Of a stretch of 39,124 nt of DNA, positions 29,242 through 36,534 are shown piece after piece. The notes under the pieces are model-generated. The model saw only the letters and a list, made by a program, of their open reading frames with translations, searched no databases and was not told where the DNA came from. Made by a program: the position numbers and the translations under genes. Source of the stretch: a virus; IMG/VR virus record IMGVR_UViG_3300042691_006067, positions 1 through 39,124 of that record, one strand, 5' to 3'. The number at the start of each line of letters is the position of its first letter. Position 1 is the stretch's first letter.

Positions 29242-29759
29242 CAGTTGTTGCTCCAGCCGTACTGATTGCCCCGTGGGTGAATCGTGAAGTTGCATTTGGC
29301 TTCCGCGTTGGGCTGCGCATCAATCTGGAAGTTGCTGACGCGGGCGTTGAAAGCGTATGCAATGGTGTTTGCGCCGTCAACAGCGGCCACAACGAACGTG
29401 CGGTCAACGATGCCGCTTGTTGCGTCAGCGCGAATCTGCAACAGGGCCGCGTCAGACGGGTTCCATGCGGCAGTGATGCTCATGCTGGTTGGTGCGGCCT
29501 GTGTTGGAATCTTGTCAGACTGGCGCGAACCCGCCACGGAAAAGTTTGCCACCGCATCGTCTGAACCAAAAGGCGGAACCGCCTCAACAGGAACCAAAAT
29601 GCCAGCCGTGCCAGTGCCGTTTGCGGCAGTGCCCACGATGGTCGTGACCTGAGCAACCCATACGGACAAGTTGGCCGTGGTCAGTGGGGTGGGCGTGGCG
29701 GCAGATTGCATCCACAGGGACGCGCTGAAACCGGGTAGAACCTTTGCTGGAATAGACAT
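29241..29759 (-). CDS. Major tail (tube) protein, copy B
   Basis: 172 residues, a paralogue of the next gene. Both share PGFSASL, a VPVEAVP-FGSDDAVANFSV block, GSRQSDKIP, and the identical end IHPRGNQYGWSNN. The insert TIVGTAANGTGTAGIL near residue 40 is unique to this copy. Tube proteins polymerise into the tail. Two adjacent copies mean the tube may be mixed or one copy may replace the other in part. Starts 9 bp after the upstream copy. Confidence 0.85.
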   Translation of the reverse strand: MSIPAKVLPGFSASLWMQSAATPTPLTTANLSVWVAQVTTIVGTAANGTGTAGILVPVEAVPPFGSDDAVANFSVAGSRQSDKIPTQAAPTSMSITAAWNPSDAALLQIRADATSGIVDRTFVVAAVDGANTIAYAFNARVSNFQIDAQPNAEAKCNFTIHPRGNQYGWSNN

Positions 29760-29768
29760 GATTGCACC

Positions 29769-30263
29769 TTATGCGTTGTTGCTCCAACCGTACTGGTTGC
29801 CGCGTGGATGGATGGTGAAATTGCACTTTGCCTCAGCGTTTGGTTGCGCGTCAATCTGGAAATTGCTCACGCGCCCGTTGAAAGCGTAGTACACGATGTT
29901 TGCACCGTCCTCAGCCTCAATTACAAAGGTTCGGTCGATGATGCCGCTGGCCGCGTCAGCACGCATCAACAGCAGGTTAGTGTCGGCAGGGTTCCAAGCC
30001 GCAGTGACGCTGAGACTTGTTGGTGCAGCTTGCACTGGGATTTTGTCGGACTGACGCGAACCAGCAACAGAAAAGTTTGCAACAGCGTCATCAGACCCGA
30101 ATGCGGGCACAGCCTCAACCGGCAACAGGTTTCCCGTGACGGCCAATGGAGACACGCTAGCAACCAGCGACAGTTGCGCGATTGTCAGGGGTGTTGGGGT
30201 TGCGCCGGGTTGCGCGAACAGCGATGCGGAAAAACCGGGCAGGACTTTGTTTGGAAGGGCCAT
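29769..30263 (-). CDS. Major tail (tube) protein, copy A
   Basis: 164 residues, beta-rich, paralogous to the gene downstream. Blocks: LPNKVLPGFSASLFAQPGAT, PAFGSDDAVANFSVAGSRQS, then a NGRVSNFQIDAQPNAEAKCN block and the same C-terminal end. It is the first tail gene after the connectors and has a good GAGGAA ribosome binding site. Probable major component of the tail tube. Confidence 0.87.
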   Translation of the reverse strand: MALPNKVLPGFSASLFAQPGATPTPLTIAQLSLVASVSPLAVTGNLLPVEAVPAFGSDDAVANFSVAGSRQSDKIPVQAAPTSLSVTAAWNPADTNLLLMRADAASGIIDRTFVIEAEDGANIVYYAFNGRVSNFQIDAQPNAEAKCNFTIHPRGNQYGWSNNA

Positions 30264-30302
30264 TTTTCAATTCCTCAGTTTGGGTTGAACACTCTTGTCT
30301 TG

Positions 30303-30722
30303 TCAGGTTGGGATGTAGATGGTGCAATCCAAAAAGACTTGCGCCAAGTTTTCTTCATTGTCAAAACTGTTGTACAACCACATCACGTCTGCTTTGGAAA
30401 TGTTGAAGCCCCCGCTTGAAGGGTTCCCAAACATCCCGCTGTAACCGTGCAGTGATTGTAGTATTTGATTGGAAATCGTGAAACCGTCTTCAACCTTTTG
30501 CGTGAACACGGAAATCTGAAAAACAGGGGTGTCGATGCCCTTGATTCCCTGAGTTGAACCCGTGTAGACCGGCTGGTGGATGTTGCGAACATTCCACACA
30601 ATAAATTTCGGCTCAGTGGCAAAGTTCCGGTTGAATGAGGCATACACCGGCACAGGCGTGACGATGTTCGCCAGTTGGTACTGGATGGCTTGGCCGGTGA
30701 GGACAGGATTGAGTTGCGCCAT
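30303..30722 (-). CDS. Tail terminator / head-tail joining protein
   Basis: 139 residues: AQLNPVLTGQAIQYQLANIV, then the FQISVFTQKVEDGFTISNQI block and a MWLYNSFDNEENLAQVFLDC region. Such alpha/beta folds with this order belong to tail terminators, which cap the tube at its head-proximal end. The gene order (connector, stopper, terminator, tube) matches HK97-type phages. Specific family assignment is uncertain. Confidence 0.77.
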   Translation of the reverse strand: MAQLNPVLTGQAIQYQLANIVTPVPVYASFNRNFATEPKFIVWNVRNIHQPVYTGSTQGIKGIDTPVFQISVFTQKVEDGFTISNQILQSLHGYSGMFGNPSSGGFNISKADVMWLYNSFDNEENLAQVFLDCTIYIPT

Positions 30723-31067
30723 TTACACCGCCGTCACAGGGTCTGTTCGGTAGCACATCAGCTTCACGCTCATGCGGTCGTTGGATTCGCGCACGTCCGT
30801 GATGCGCCAATCGTTGCCGCGCCAAGTGATTGAATACAAGTTTTGGTTGTCCACAATCGTTTTGGCGTTGGGCGTGTACCTGATGGTCAAGTTCACCATG
30901 TCCTGATACAGCCGGTATTTTTCGCTGATGCGGACGCTGTTGGACACGTCATGGACTTCCGCCCGCGTCTTGAACCATTCCGCTTGAGCAGTGCTTTGCT
31001 CCCCGAACCCGTTTTTGCCAAAGGTCAGGTTGTTGACGGAAATGTTTTCAAATCTGCGGATGCTCAT
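30723..31067 (-). CDS. Head-tail connector/head closure protein
   Basis: 114 residues, beta-rich and resembling head-tail joining (SPP1 gp16-like) proteins: FENISVNNLTFGKNGFGEQS, then AEWFKTRAEVHDVSNSVRIS and a LTIRYTPNAKTIVDNQN block ending in RTDPVTAV. It closes the connector channel. Its stop and the next start abut, and it begins straight after the connector gene stop. Confidence 0.78.
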   Translation of the reverse strand: MSIRRFENISVNNLTFGKNGFGEQSTAQAEWFKTRAEVHDVSNSVRISEKYRLYQDMVNLTIRYTPNAKTIVDNQNLYSITWRGNDWRITDVRESNDRMSVKLMCYRTDPVTAV

Positions 31068-31736
31068 TTACATCACCAGCGGTTTGTAAGGGCGCAGCAA
31101 TGTCGCAACGCCAAAAGGGATTTCCTTGAGTTGGATTTCCGTGGTGTTGCTTCGGTTGTTGTAAAGGTGCGTGAACAACAACAGGCCAGCTTGCTTGATG
31201 ACCGGGTACTGCGCCAGCGGGTTGGCCGCTGTCACGTATTCGCAAAACACCGGGCTGGTCATGTCACTGTTCAAATCGGTCGGCAGTGATTGCAGCACGA
31301 TTTTGTTGCCAGAAGGGTCGTAATAGTATTGGTTGGGGGGTACTGTGACCAAGACCGGAATCGTTGCACCTGTCCAGTATTTAACTGCGCTAACGGTGAC
31401 GCCGGGTTGCCCCGGGTTCTGATTCTGGCTTACCTCCGGCAAATCCAACGTCAAGGGCGTGCCGTACAGACTCGCCGCGTTGTACCAAACCCGGTAGCTG
31501 GTGGGGAAGATGGACAAGCCAATGAAATCCTCAATGGCTTGGCGCACCGCCAGTTCCAACGCCTCAAGGAACCCGTCTTGCGACTCGTCCTCAAACAAGT
31601 TGAGTTGGTTGGCAAGTTCTTGGGTTGTGAGCCATTGGGTGGAAATGTCCCGCCCAATCTGCTCAAACTTGGCGTAGTTGAACGGGTTGCGCGTTGGCGC
31701 ACCGTAGCTGAGATAACCCAGTTGCTCAACGCTCAT
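31068..31736 (-). CDS. Head-tail connector (gp6-like)
   Basis: 222 residues. A helical N-terminal region (RQAIEDFIGLSIFPTSYRVW) and the QAIEDF helix are characteristic of HK97 gp6-type adaptor proteins, which bind the portal ring. The insert with PPNQYYYDPSGNKIVL is beta-rich. GAGGTG precedes ATG 31736, and the gene lies right after the second capsid copy. Length is greater than the HK97 gp6 (about 108), because of the beta insert. Confidence 0.8.
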   Translation of the reverse strand: MSVEQLGYLSYGAPTRNPFNYAKFEQIGRDISTQWLTTQELANQLNLFEDESQDGFLEALELAVRQAIEDFIGLSIFPTSYRVWYNAASLYGTPLTLDLPEVSQNQNPGQPGVTVSAVKYWTGATIPVLVTVPPNQYYYDPSGNKIVLQSLPTDLNSDMTSPVFCEYVTAANPLAQYPVIKQAGLLLFTHLYNNRSNTTEIQLKEIPFGVATLLRPYKPLVM

Positions 31737-31747
31737 GGTTCACCTCA

Positions 31748-32764
31748 TTAGGCTGCGGACACTCGGACGCCAGCAAACGGGTCACGCACGCTGGACACAA
31801 TCCGTTTTTCCGCGAACATGGTGATGAAACCGGGGGCTGTTTGCTCAAACCCTTGAATTGTCATCTGCTCTGTGTCGCCAATGGTCAGGAAACGCGGCCA
31901 GTTGCCAAGGTAGGCAGGGAAAGCATCGCTCAGGTACGGGTTGGCAATCACAGGGAAGCCAAACACGTTGCCCACGGCTGAACCGTCCTTTTCGCCAATC
32001 TCAAGGAACAAGGGCATGCCTTGTGTGTCCTTCAACTGACGCAGGGTCTTGATGAGGGTAGGGGTCATTTGCCACATAGTTCCGGGCATAGACCAGTATT
32101 GGGCTGGCAAGGCGTCAACAGTGTCAACAATCTTGTTGTAAGTCACGGTCACGCCGCCCAAGCTGACGTTGGCAATCGTGTGAATGCCGTTGGTCATGTT
32201 GACGCCGCTTGTGCCATACGCACTTGCCGCGCCGCTCAGGTAGCTGTTCAAACCGCGCAAACCAGATTCGCCACCGGTCGTGGTGGTGGTGGTTCCGCTT
32301 TGATCGTTGTTACGAACCATGCTCAATGCTTCTTGTTGAGCAAACTCAAGGGCAAGGTCATCAGCAATGGTTGGGTCAAGGGCATTAACGTCCGACAGGA
32401 CGGCAGTGCGAATCGGAAGTTGTGCCGTAATGACGCGGACAGGCAACTGCCAGATTGTGGTGTCTGTGTTGGGCGTACCGCTGTTGGGCGTGAAGGTGTA
32501 GCCCCAAGGGTTTGCTTGGTTGGTTGCGTTACCTGTCTTGGCAACGAACTGCATGTCAGAACCGTTCACTGGCACTTCGCGTGCAGCCATCCGCAAAGGG
32601 TTGGCAAGGCGCAGGGCAGCAAACGCATCGTCAAAAACAACGCGGCCACCGACATTGGAACCGGAACCGGTCAAGGCGGATGCTTCGCGCAGGTCTATGT
32701 TGACGGCAGTGTGCTCCATCAGGGCTTGCTTGATGCCGCTCAGGACTTTTTCGGTAGTGTTCAT
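31748..32764 (-). CDS. HK97-fold major capsid protein paralogue (no scaffold domain)
   Basis: 338 residues from ATG 32764. From residue 27 on it parallels the upstream capsid protein: REASALTG, FAALRLANPLRMA, IRTAVLSDVNALDPTIADDL, ALSMVRNNDQSGTT, the VFGFPVIANPYL region and the end SVRDPFAGVRVSAA. It lacks the roughly 105-residue helical N-terminal scaffold (delta) domain. The ribosome binding site is poor, and an upstream GTG start would put codons through the terminator hairpin. It could be a second capsomer subunit, a minor capsid protein or a decaying duplicate; all reading is intact, so selection is likely. Confidence 0.83.
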   Translation of the reverse strand: MNTTEKVLSGIKQALMEHTAVNIDLREASALTGSGSNVGGRVVFDDAFAALRLANPLRMAAREVPVNGSDMQFVAKTGNATNQANPWGYTFTPNSGTPNTDTTIWQLPVRVITAQLPIRTAVLSDVNALDPTIADDLALEFAQQEALSMVRNNDQSGTTTTTTGGESGLRGLNSYLSGAASAYGTSGVNMTNGIHTIANVSLGGVTVTYNKIVDTVDALPAQYWSMPGTMWQMTPTLIKTLRQLKDTQGMPLFLEIGEKDGSAVGNVFGFPVIANPYLSDAFPAYLGNWPRFLTIGDTEQMTIQGFEQTAPGFITMFAEKRIVSSVRDPFAGVRVSAA

Positions 32765-32789
32765 GGCGTGTGTCCGTATGTGAAAAGTG

Positions 32790-32817
32790 AAAAAAGGCAA
32801 GGGCCGTAGCCCCTGCC
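32790..32817 (-). terminator. Intrinsic terminator between the two capsid genes
   Basis: On the minus strand GGCAGGGGC and GCCCTTGCC form a 9-bp stem (one G-T wobble) around the tetraloop TACG, followed at once by TTTTTT (32795-32790). This is a textbook intrinsic terminator. It lies after the capsid stop at 32833 and before the second capsid start at 32764. It will lower transcription of everything downstream unless read-through or antitermination occurs. Confidence 0.88.
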
Positions 32818-32832
32818 AATGGCTCACTGCAA

Positions 32833-34182
32833 TCAGGTCGCAGTGCCGGTGGAACGATAGCGCACACCAGCATTGGGATCACGCACGCTTGTCGCAAGTC
32901 TTTTTTCCCCGAAAAAGGTTATAAATCCAGGGAGTGTCTGGTCGTACCTGCGCATGACCATGTTGAGGCGGTCAATGATGGTGTGGTAGCGGCTCCAGTC
33001 AGCAAAAAACATTGGGTACAAGCTGTTTGTGCCAGCAGCACCGGTAGTTGTTTGCGATGGAGTGTCAACGTACTTGTTCACCACAACGTCAAAGCCCAAC
33101 AGTTGGCCCACGATGCCCTCAACCGACAAACCTTCATTACGGTTGAAGATGGGTGCGCCGTTGTTGTCCTTTAGGCCGCGAATTGCGTTCAACAGGATGG
33201 GGCTGATGACGAACTTCGCGCTGTCTGTCCAGTACTCTTGCGGCAAAGCATAAATGAGGTTGATCACATCGTTGTAGGTGATGTTGTTCGCGCCCACGGT
33301 GTTGCCGTTGGTGGTCAACTGGTCATAGGTAGCCAAGTTGTGCAAGCCGCTGGTGGAACCTGTACCGCTGGAACCAAACGCCGACACGGAAGTTGTGCCG
33401 CCTGTGTAGGTTGCGTTTGCGCCGGGATATTGGTCAAGGCCACGCACGCCGTCCGCGCCACCTGTGGACACGGTAGTGCCGGAACCGGTCTGGTCATTGT
33501 TCTGAATCATGCTGAGGGCTTCAGCCTGTGCGAACTCTGCCAGCATGTCGTCAACCACGTTGGCTTCCAAGCCGTCAATGTCATCCAGCGCAGCAGTTCG
33601 GATGGGGAACTGCACGTTGATGTCCTTGAGGACGATTTGCCAGATGCTGGTGTTTTCCGTGGTGGGCGTACCGTTGTTCTGGATGCCATAGCCCCACTGA
33701 GCACCAGCGTTGCCGGTCTTGACGCGGAACTGATAGCTGGAACCGTCAGTTGCGACAGTGCGAGACACGCCGCGCAGGGGGTTAGCCAGACGCAGTGCGC
33801 GGAACACGGGGTCATACCCGGTGCGGCCACCCTTGCCATCACCGCCAGCGGTCAGGGCAGAGGCTTCCTTCAGGTACGCATCCATTTGGCTTTCGTCTGC
33901 AAAAATTTGCAGTTGCTTTTCAAAGGTGGACTTGCCAGCGGCCAACTCTTTCAGTTGTTCGCGCACATGACGGTTCACGTCAACACGCACGGACTTGGCT
34001 TGCTCTTTGTGGATGGCGGGAGTGCCCACGGCCGCAACTTTAGCTTCCAGTGCGTTCACCATTTCGCTGAATTCGGCCTTGATGGCTTCAACAGCGGCAG
34101 GGATTTTGGCTTCAACAGCGGTGATGCTCTCAGCTTGTTTGGCTTCGATGGCATCCAATTTTTCAATGATTTCTTTTTGCAT
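32833..34182 (-). CDS. HK97-fold major capsid protein
   Basis: 449 residues. The N-terminal 105 residues are a coiled-coil scaffold (delta) domain (EIIEKLDAIEAKQAESITAV to about residue 100), normally removed by the prohead protease. The mature domain begins near EASALTAGG and shows FRALRLANPLRGVSRTV, IWQIVLKDINVQFPIRTAAL, ALSMIQNNDQTGSGTT, GQLLGFDVVVNKYV and the end SVRDPNAGVRYRS. Main shell subunit. AAAGG precedes ATG 34182, directly after the protease gene. Confidence 0.93.
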   Translation of the reverse strand: MQKEIIEKLDAIEAKQAESITAVEAKIPAAVEAIKAEFSEMVNALEAKVAAVGTPAIHKEQAKSVRVDVNRHVREQLKELAAGKSTFEKQLQIFADESQMDAYLKEASALTAGGDGKGGRTGYDPVFRALRLANPLRGVSRTVATDGSSYQFRVKTGNAGAQWGYGIQNNGTPTTENTSIWQIVLKDINVQFPIRTAALDDIDGLEANVVDDMLAEFAQAEALSMIQNNDQTGSGTTVSTGGADGVRGLDQYPGANATYTGGTTSVSAFGSSGTGSTSGLHNLATYDQLTTNGNTVGANNITYNDVINLIYALPQEYWTDSAKFVISPILLNAIRGLKDNNGAPIFNRNEGLSVEGIVGQLLGFDVVVNKYVDTPSQTTTGAAGTNSLYPMFFADWSRYHTIIDRLNMVMRRYDQTLPGFITFFGEKRLATSVRDPNAGVRYRSTGTAT

Positions 34183-34185
34183 GGT

Positions 34186-34989
34186 TCAACCTTTCAGTCG
34201 TTGGTCAAGTTGTTTCAACAGTTCCCGCTGCTCCAATGCGGCAAGAATCTGCTGTGCTTCGGTCACTTCCGCGTCAGAATCGCTCTGTGCGGGCGTGTTA
34301 TCAGTTGGGAATTGGACAGCCTCACGCTGACTCAGAACCTTCCTGAAAACGGACGCGGAAGTGACCGCATCCTTCTTGGACAAGCCAGCTTCACGCAAAG
34401 CCTTTTCCAAAATCTTCAAGTCAGCAGTGCCATCTTCCCGGAAGAATTCCAGCTTCTGCACTTCTGCTTGGGGGTTGTTGGGGTACATCACCACGGACAC
34501 TTCGCGCAGACCGCCTTTGGTGATTTGAAAGTAACCTTCATCCCAGTATTCGCCAGAACCGGCAGGGAAAACACTGCCGTCTTCCTTGACCCACTGGAAT
34601 TCTTCAGCATACGCGCCAACAGACACGCCGCCAAACATCGCGGCTGATTCCGTCATCACGTTGTAAAGGTCTGCGCCTTGAGTGGTGTTAAGGTACAGAC
34701 GCCCTTTGGCGGTCATGCCCTCATCGTCAAACGCGAATTCTGTCCATTCGCCCACCGGGATGGCGTCAGCCGCATGATTCACGAACATTGGCAGGGGTCT
34801 GCCTGACTCGGTGAATTCTTTTGCCCAATCCATGAAGCCTTCGGGCTGATAGTAGAACTTGCGTCCATCAGCCCCTTCCCTTGGCCCCCATGTGGTGACT
34901 TTGGCTTCAATTCTGCCGGTGGGTGCGGTTCCCTTTGCGGCTTCCACCGCCAGTTTGGCCTCGCACACCAGCATCACGTTTTTTGTCAT
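34186..34989 (-). CDS. HK97-type prohead protease (S78/U35)
   Basis: 267 residues from ATG 34989, chosen over the TTG at 35019 because GAGG lies 8 bases upstream. Catalytic His72 in FVNHAADAIPVGEW and Ser123 in GGVSVGAYAEE match the U35/S78 His-Ser pair. The protease cleaves the capsid delta domain and itself during prohead maturation. The C-terminal 70 residues are Glu/Gln-rich and probably a self-cleaved tail. It overlaps the AT-hook ORF by 83 bases. Confidence 0.9.
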   Translation of the reverse strand: MTKNVMLVCEAKLAVEAAKGTAPTGRIEAKVTTWGPREGADGRKFYYQPEGFMDWAKEFTESGRPLPMFVNHAADAIPVGEWTEFAFDDEGMTAKGRLYLNTTQGADLYNVMTESAAMFGGVSVGAYAEEFQWVKEDGSVFPAGSGEYWDEGYFQITKGGLREVSVVMYPNNPQAEVQKLEFFREDGTADLKILEKALREAGLSKKDAVTSASVFRKVLSQREAVQFPTDNTPAQSDSDAEVTEAQQILAALEQRELLKQLDQRLKG

Positions 34990-35119
34990 AGATAACCTCA
35001 TCGACTTTGGTTGTGTCAATGTCGTGTATTGTTTTTGGTGGCCGTCCCCGTCTTTTTGGCGCAGGACTTGGCTTGATTGTTGCCAAGGATGCTACCATCA
35101 AACGAAAAATCAGCGACAT
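34907..35119 (-). CDS. AT-hook-containing small ORF between portal and protease
   Basis: 70 residues, with KRRGRPPK (23-30), a perfect AT-hook core, followed by TIHDIDTTKVDEVIYDKKRD and a basic Gly/Arg/Lys-rich tail. ATG 35119 directly follows the portal stop (TAAATG), so translational coupling is possible; the ribosome binding site is weak. Its last 83 bases overlap the protease start in another frame and may be unused. AT-hooks bind the minor groove of AT-rich DNA, so it could be packaged with or condense DNA. A chance ORF is possible. Confidence 0.5.
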   Translation of the reverse strand: MSLIFRLMVASLATIKPSPAPKRRGRPPKTIHDIDTTKVDEVIYDKKRDAGVRGQTGGGSRKGNRTHRQN

Positions 35120-36526
35120 TTATTTGCCGATGTTCATCTTGCGGGTTTGATTGCCCCCGCCACCGCCCGTGTCTTGCGGGCTTGTCCCGGGAATTGGCTC
35201 AACGCCTCCCTTGTCCCCCACCAGTTCGTCCGCGCCTTCCATCTTGGGCATCCCAAGGTATTCGCGCCCCTCATTGGGGGTCATCACGCCAGCCTTGACG
35301 CCTGAATTGACGAAATTCATCTGGTCAAGTGGTGCGCCCTTCAGGAAGTTCTTGGTGTCAAACTCAACGTACAGGTTGGGGTAATCGTTGAACAACGCTT
35401 GCTTCAGCTTCTGTTGGGCGTTCACCAGAATTGGGTACATGGTGGATTTGTAAAATTCATCCAGCATGGTCTGCGTGTTGTTGTACTTGGATTCGCCCAC
35501 GCCAATCATTGCCGCTGGCACGCCGTACAGGGCGCAGATGCGTTTCATGGTTTGGGTCTTGAGGTTGGCAAGGTCGGTGTCTTGCAACGTCAAGGGCTTG
35601 ACCGCCTCATAGCGCATACCTTGGTCAAGCAACATGGACTGACCGGGCTTGCTCAGGTCTGTGCGCTGGCTTCCAATCATGCTGCTCCACGCTTCCTTGA
35701 GGCGTGCGGAAATTTCCTTGAACTTGCTGTCCGGGATGACTTGCTCGGTCACAAAAATGCCAGACGGCTTGGCTCCGTTGAGCATCACGTAGTTGGCATA
35801 AATGTCAATGTCTTGGTCAAGGCCAACCAGTTCAGCGGCCAACATACCTTTGTTGAAACCAGCGGAACCCTGCCACGCTTGGTCTTTGCAGTGCATGACT
35901 TGGTAGTATTGCAGTGGCTCATCCTTGCTGAACCCGTATGAGGGAGTGGACAGCCTGTATGACGGGTAACGGGTTTCGGTGATGGTCACAGCAATCAGCG
36001 TGGAATCCAGCACGTACATTTCCAGCGGCAGTTGCGTCATCTTTTTTTGGTCTGCTCTCCACCAGAGGGTGAAGGCTTCGCCAAGCATTTCGTGCCACAT
36101 CATCCACTGATACCAAAACTCATATTGGCTTTGGAAATTGTTTGGGGCTTCCAGCAGTTTCAGTGCGGCCTTGGCGCGTTGCTTGTCGCGGACACCAACT
36201 TTGTCTGAGGCAAGCGCATCCACGTATTCGCCGTCATCGCTTCTGCACATAATCCTGATGGGAAGCTGCGAAATTGCACGCGCCTTTGCGGAAATGCACG
36301 ACATGACAGTGCTGTTGCGGGATAACAGGGAAGTGTCAACCGGGCGTCCCGCATCCGTGGCACTGGACGTGGTGACGTACAGGATTTGCGTGTTGACGGT
36401 GGGCCGCTTGTTGTCGCCTTGGTAGACGATGTTGTTGCCCAAAGCAGTTTGGCCGAAAAGCGTGTTGGCTTCGTTGGCTTTGGTTGCTTTCCGTTTGAAA
36501 ATCTCAGGGATGCCGCGCAGTTCCAT
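35120..36526 (-). CDS. HK97-family portal protein
   Basis: 468 residues from ATG 36526 (GAGG 6 bases upstream); an in-frame TTG at 36538 overlaps the terminase stop and is the alternative. Portal features are ALKLLEAPNNFQSQYEFWYQ, a long helical region (DQDIDIYANYVMLNGAKPSG), the AALYGVPAAMIG-like block ALYGVPAAMIGVGESKYNN and the helical tail. The C terminus ends in a Gly-rich and basic stretch. It forms the dodecameric DNA entry channel. Confidence 0.92.
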   Translation of the reverse strand: MELRGIPEIFKRKATKANEANTLFGQTALGNNIVYQGDNKRPTVNTQILYVTTSSATDAGRPVDTSLLSRNSTVMSCISAKARAISQLPIRIMCRSDDGEYVDALASDKVGVRDKQRAKAALKLLEAPNNFQSQYEFWYQWMMWHEMLGEAFTLWWRADQKKMTQLPLEMYVLDSTLIAVTITETRYPSYRLSTPSYGFSKDEPLQYYQVMHCKDQAWQGSAGFNKGMLAAELVGLDQDIDIYANYVMLNGAKPSGIFVTEQVIPDSKFKEISARLKEAWSSMIGSQRTDLSKPGQSMLLDQGMRYEAVKPLTLQDTDLANLKTQTMKRICALYGVPAAMIGVGESKYNNTQTMLDEFYKSTMYPILVNAQQKLKQALFNDYPNLYVEFDTKNFLKGAPLDQMNFVNSGVKAGVMTPNEGREYLGMPKMEGADELVGDKGGVEPIPGTSPQDTGGGGGNQTRKMNIGK

Positions 36527-36534
36527 ATCATTCC

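Noticed and set aside
32764-32827. GTG start at 32827 for the second capsid protein
   Set aside because: The added residues are encoded by the terminator hairpin and T-tract and have no similarity to capsid N termini; ATG 32764 fits better.
33238-34647. Long plus-strand open frame of 469 codons opposite the capsid and protease genes
   Set aside because: It mirrors the coding frame of the capsid and protease, is rich in His, Gln and Val as antisense shadows are, and has no recognisable domain; the minus-strand proteins are certain.
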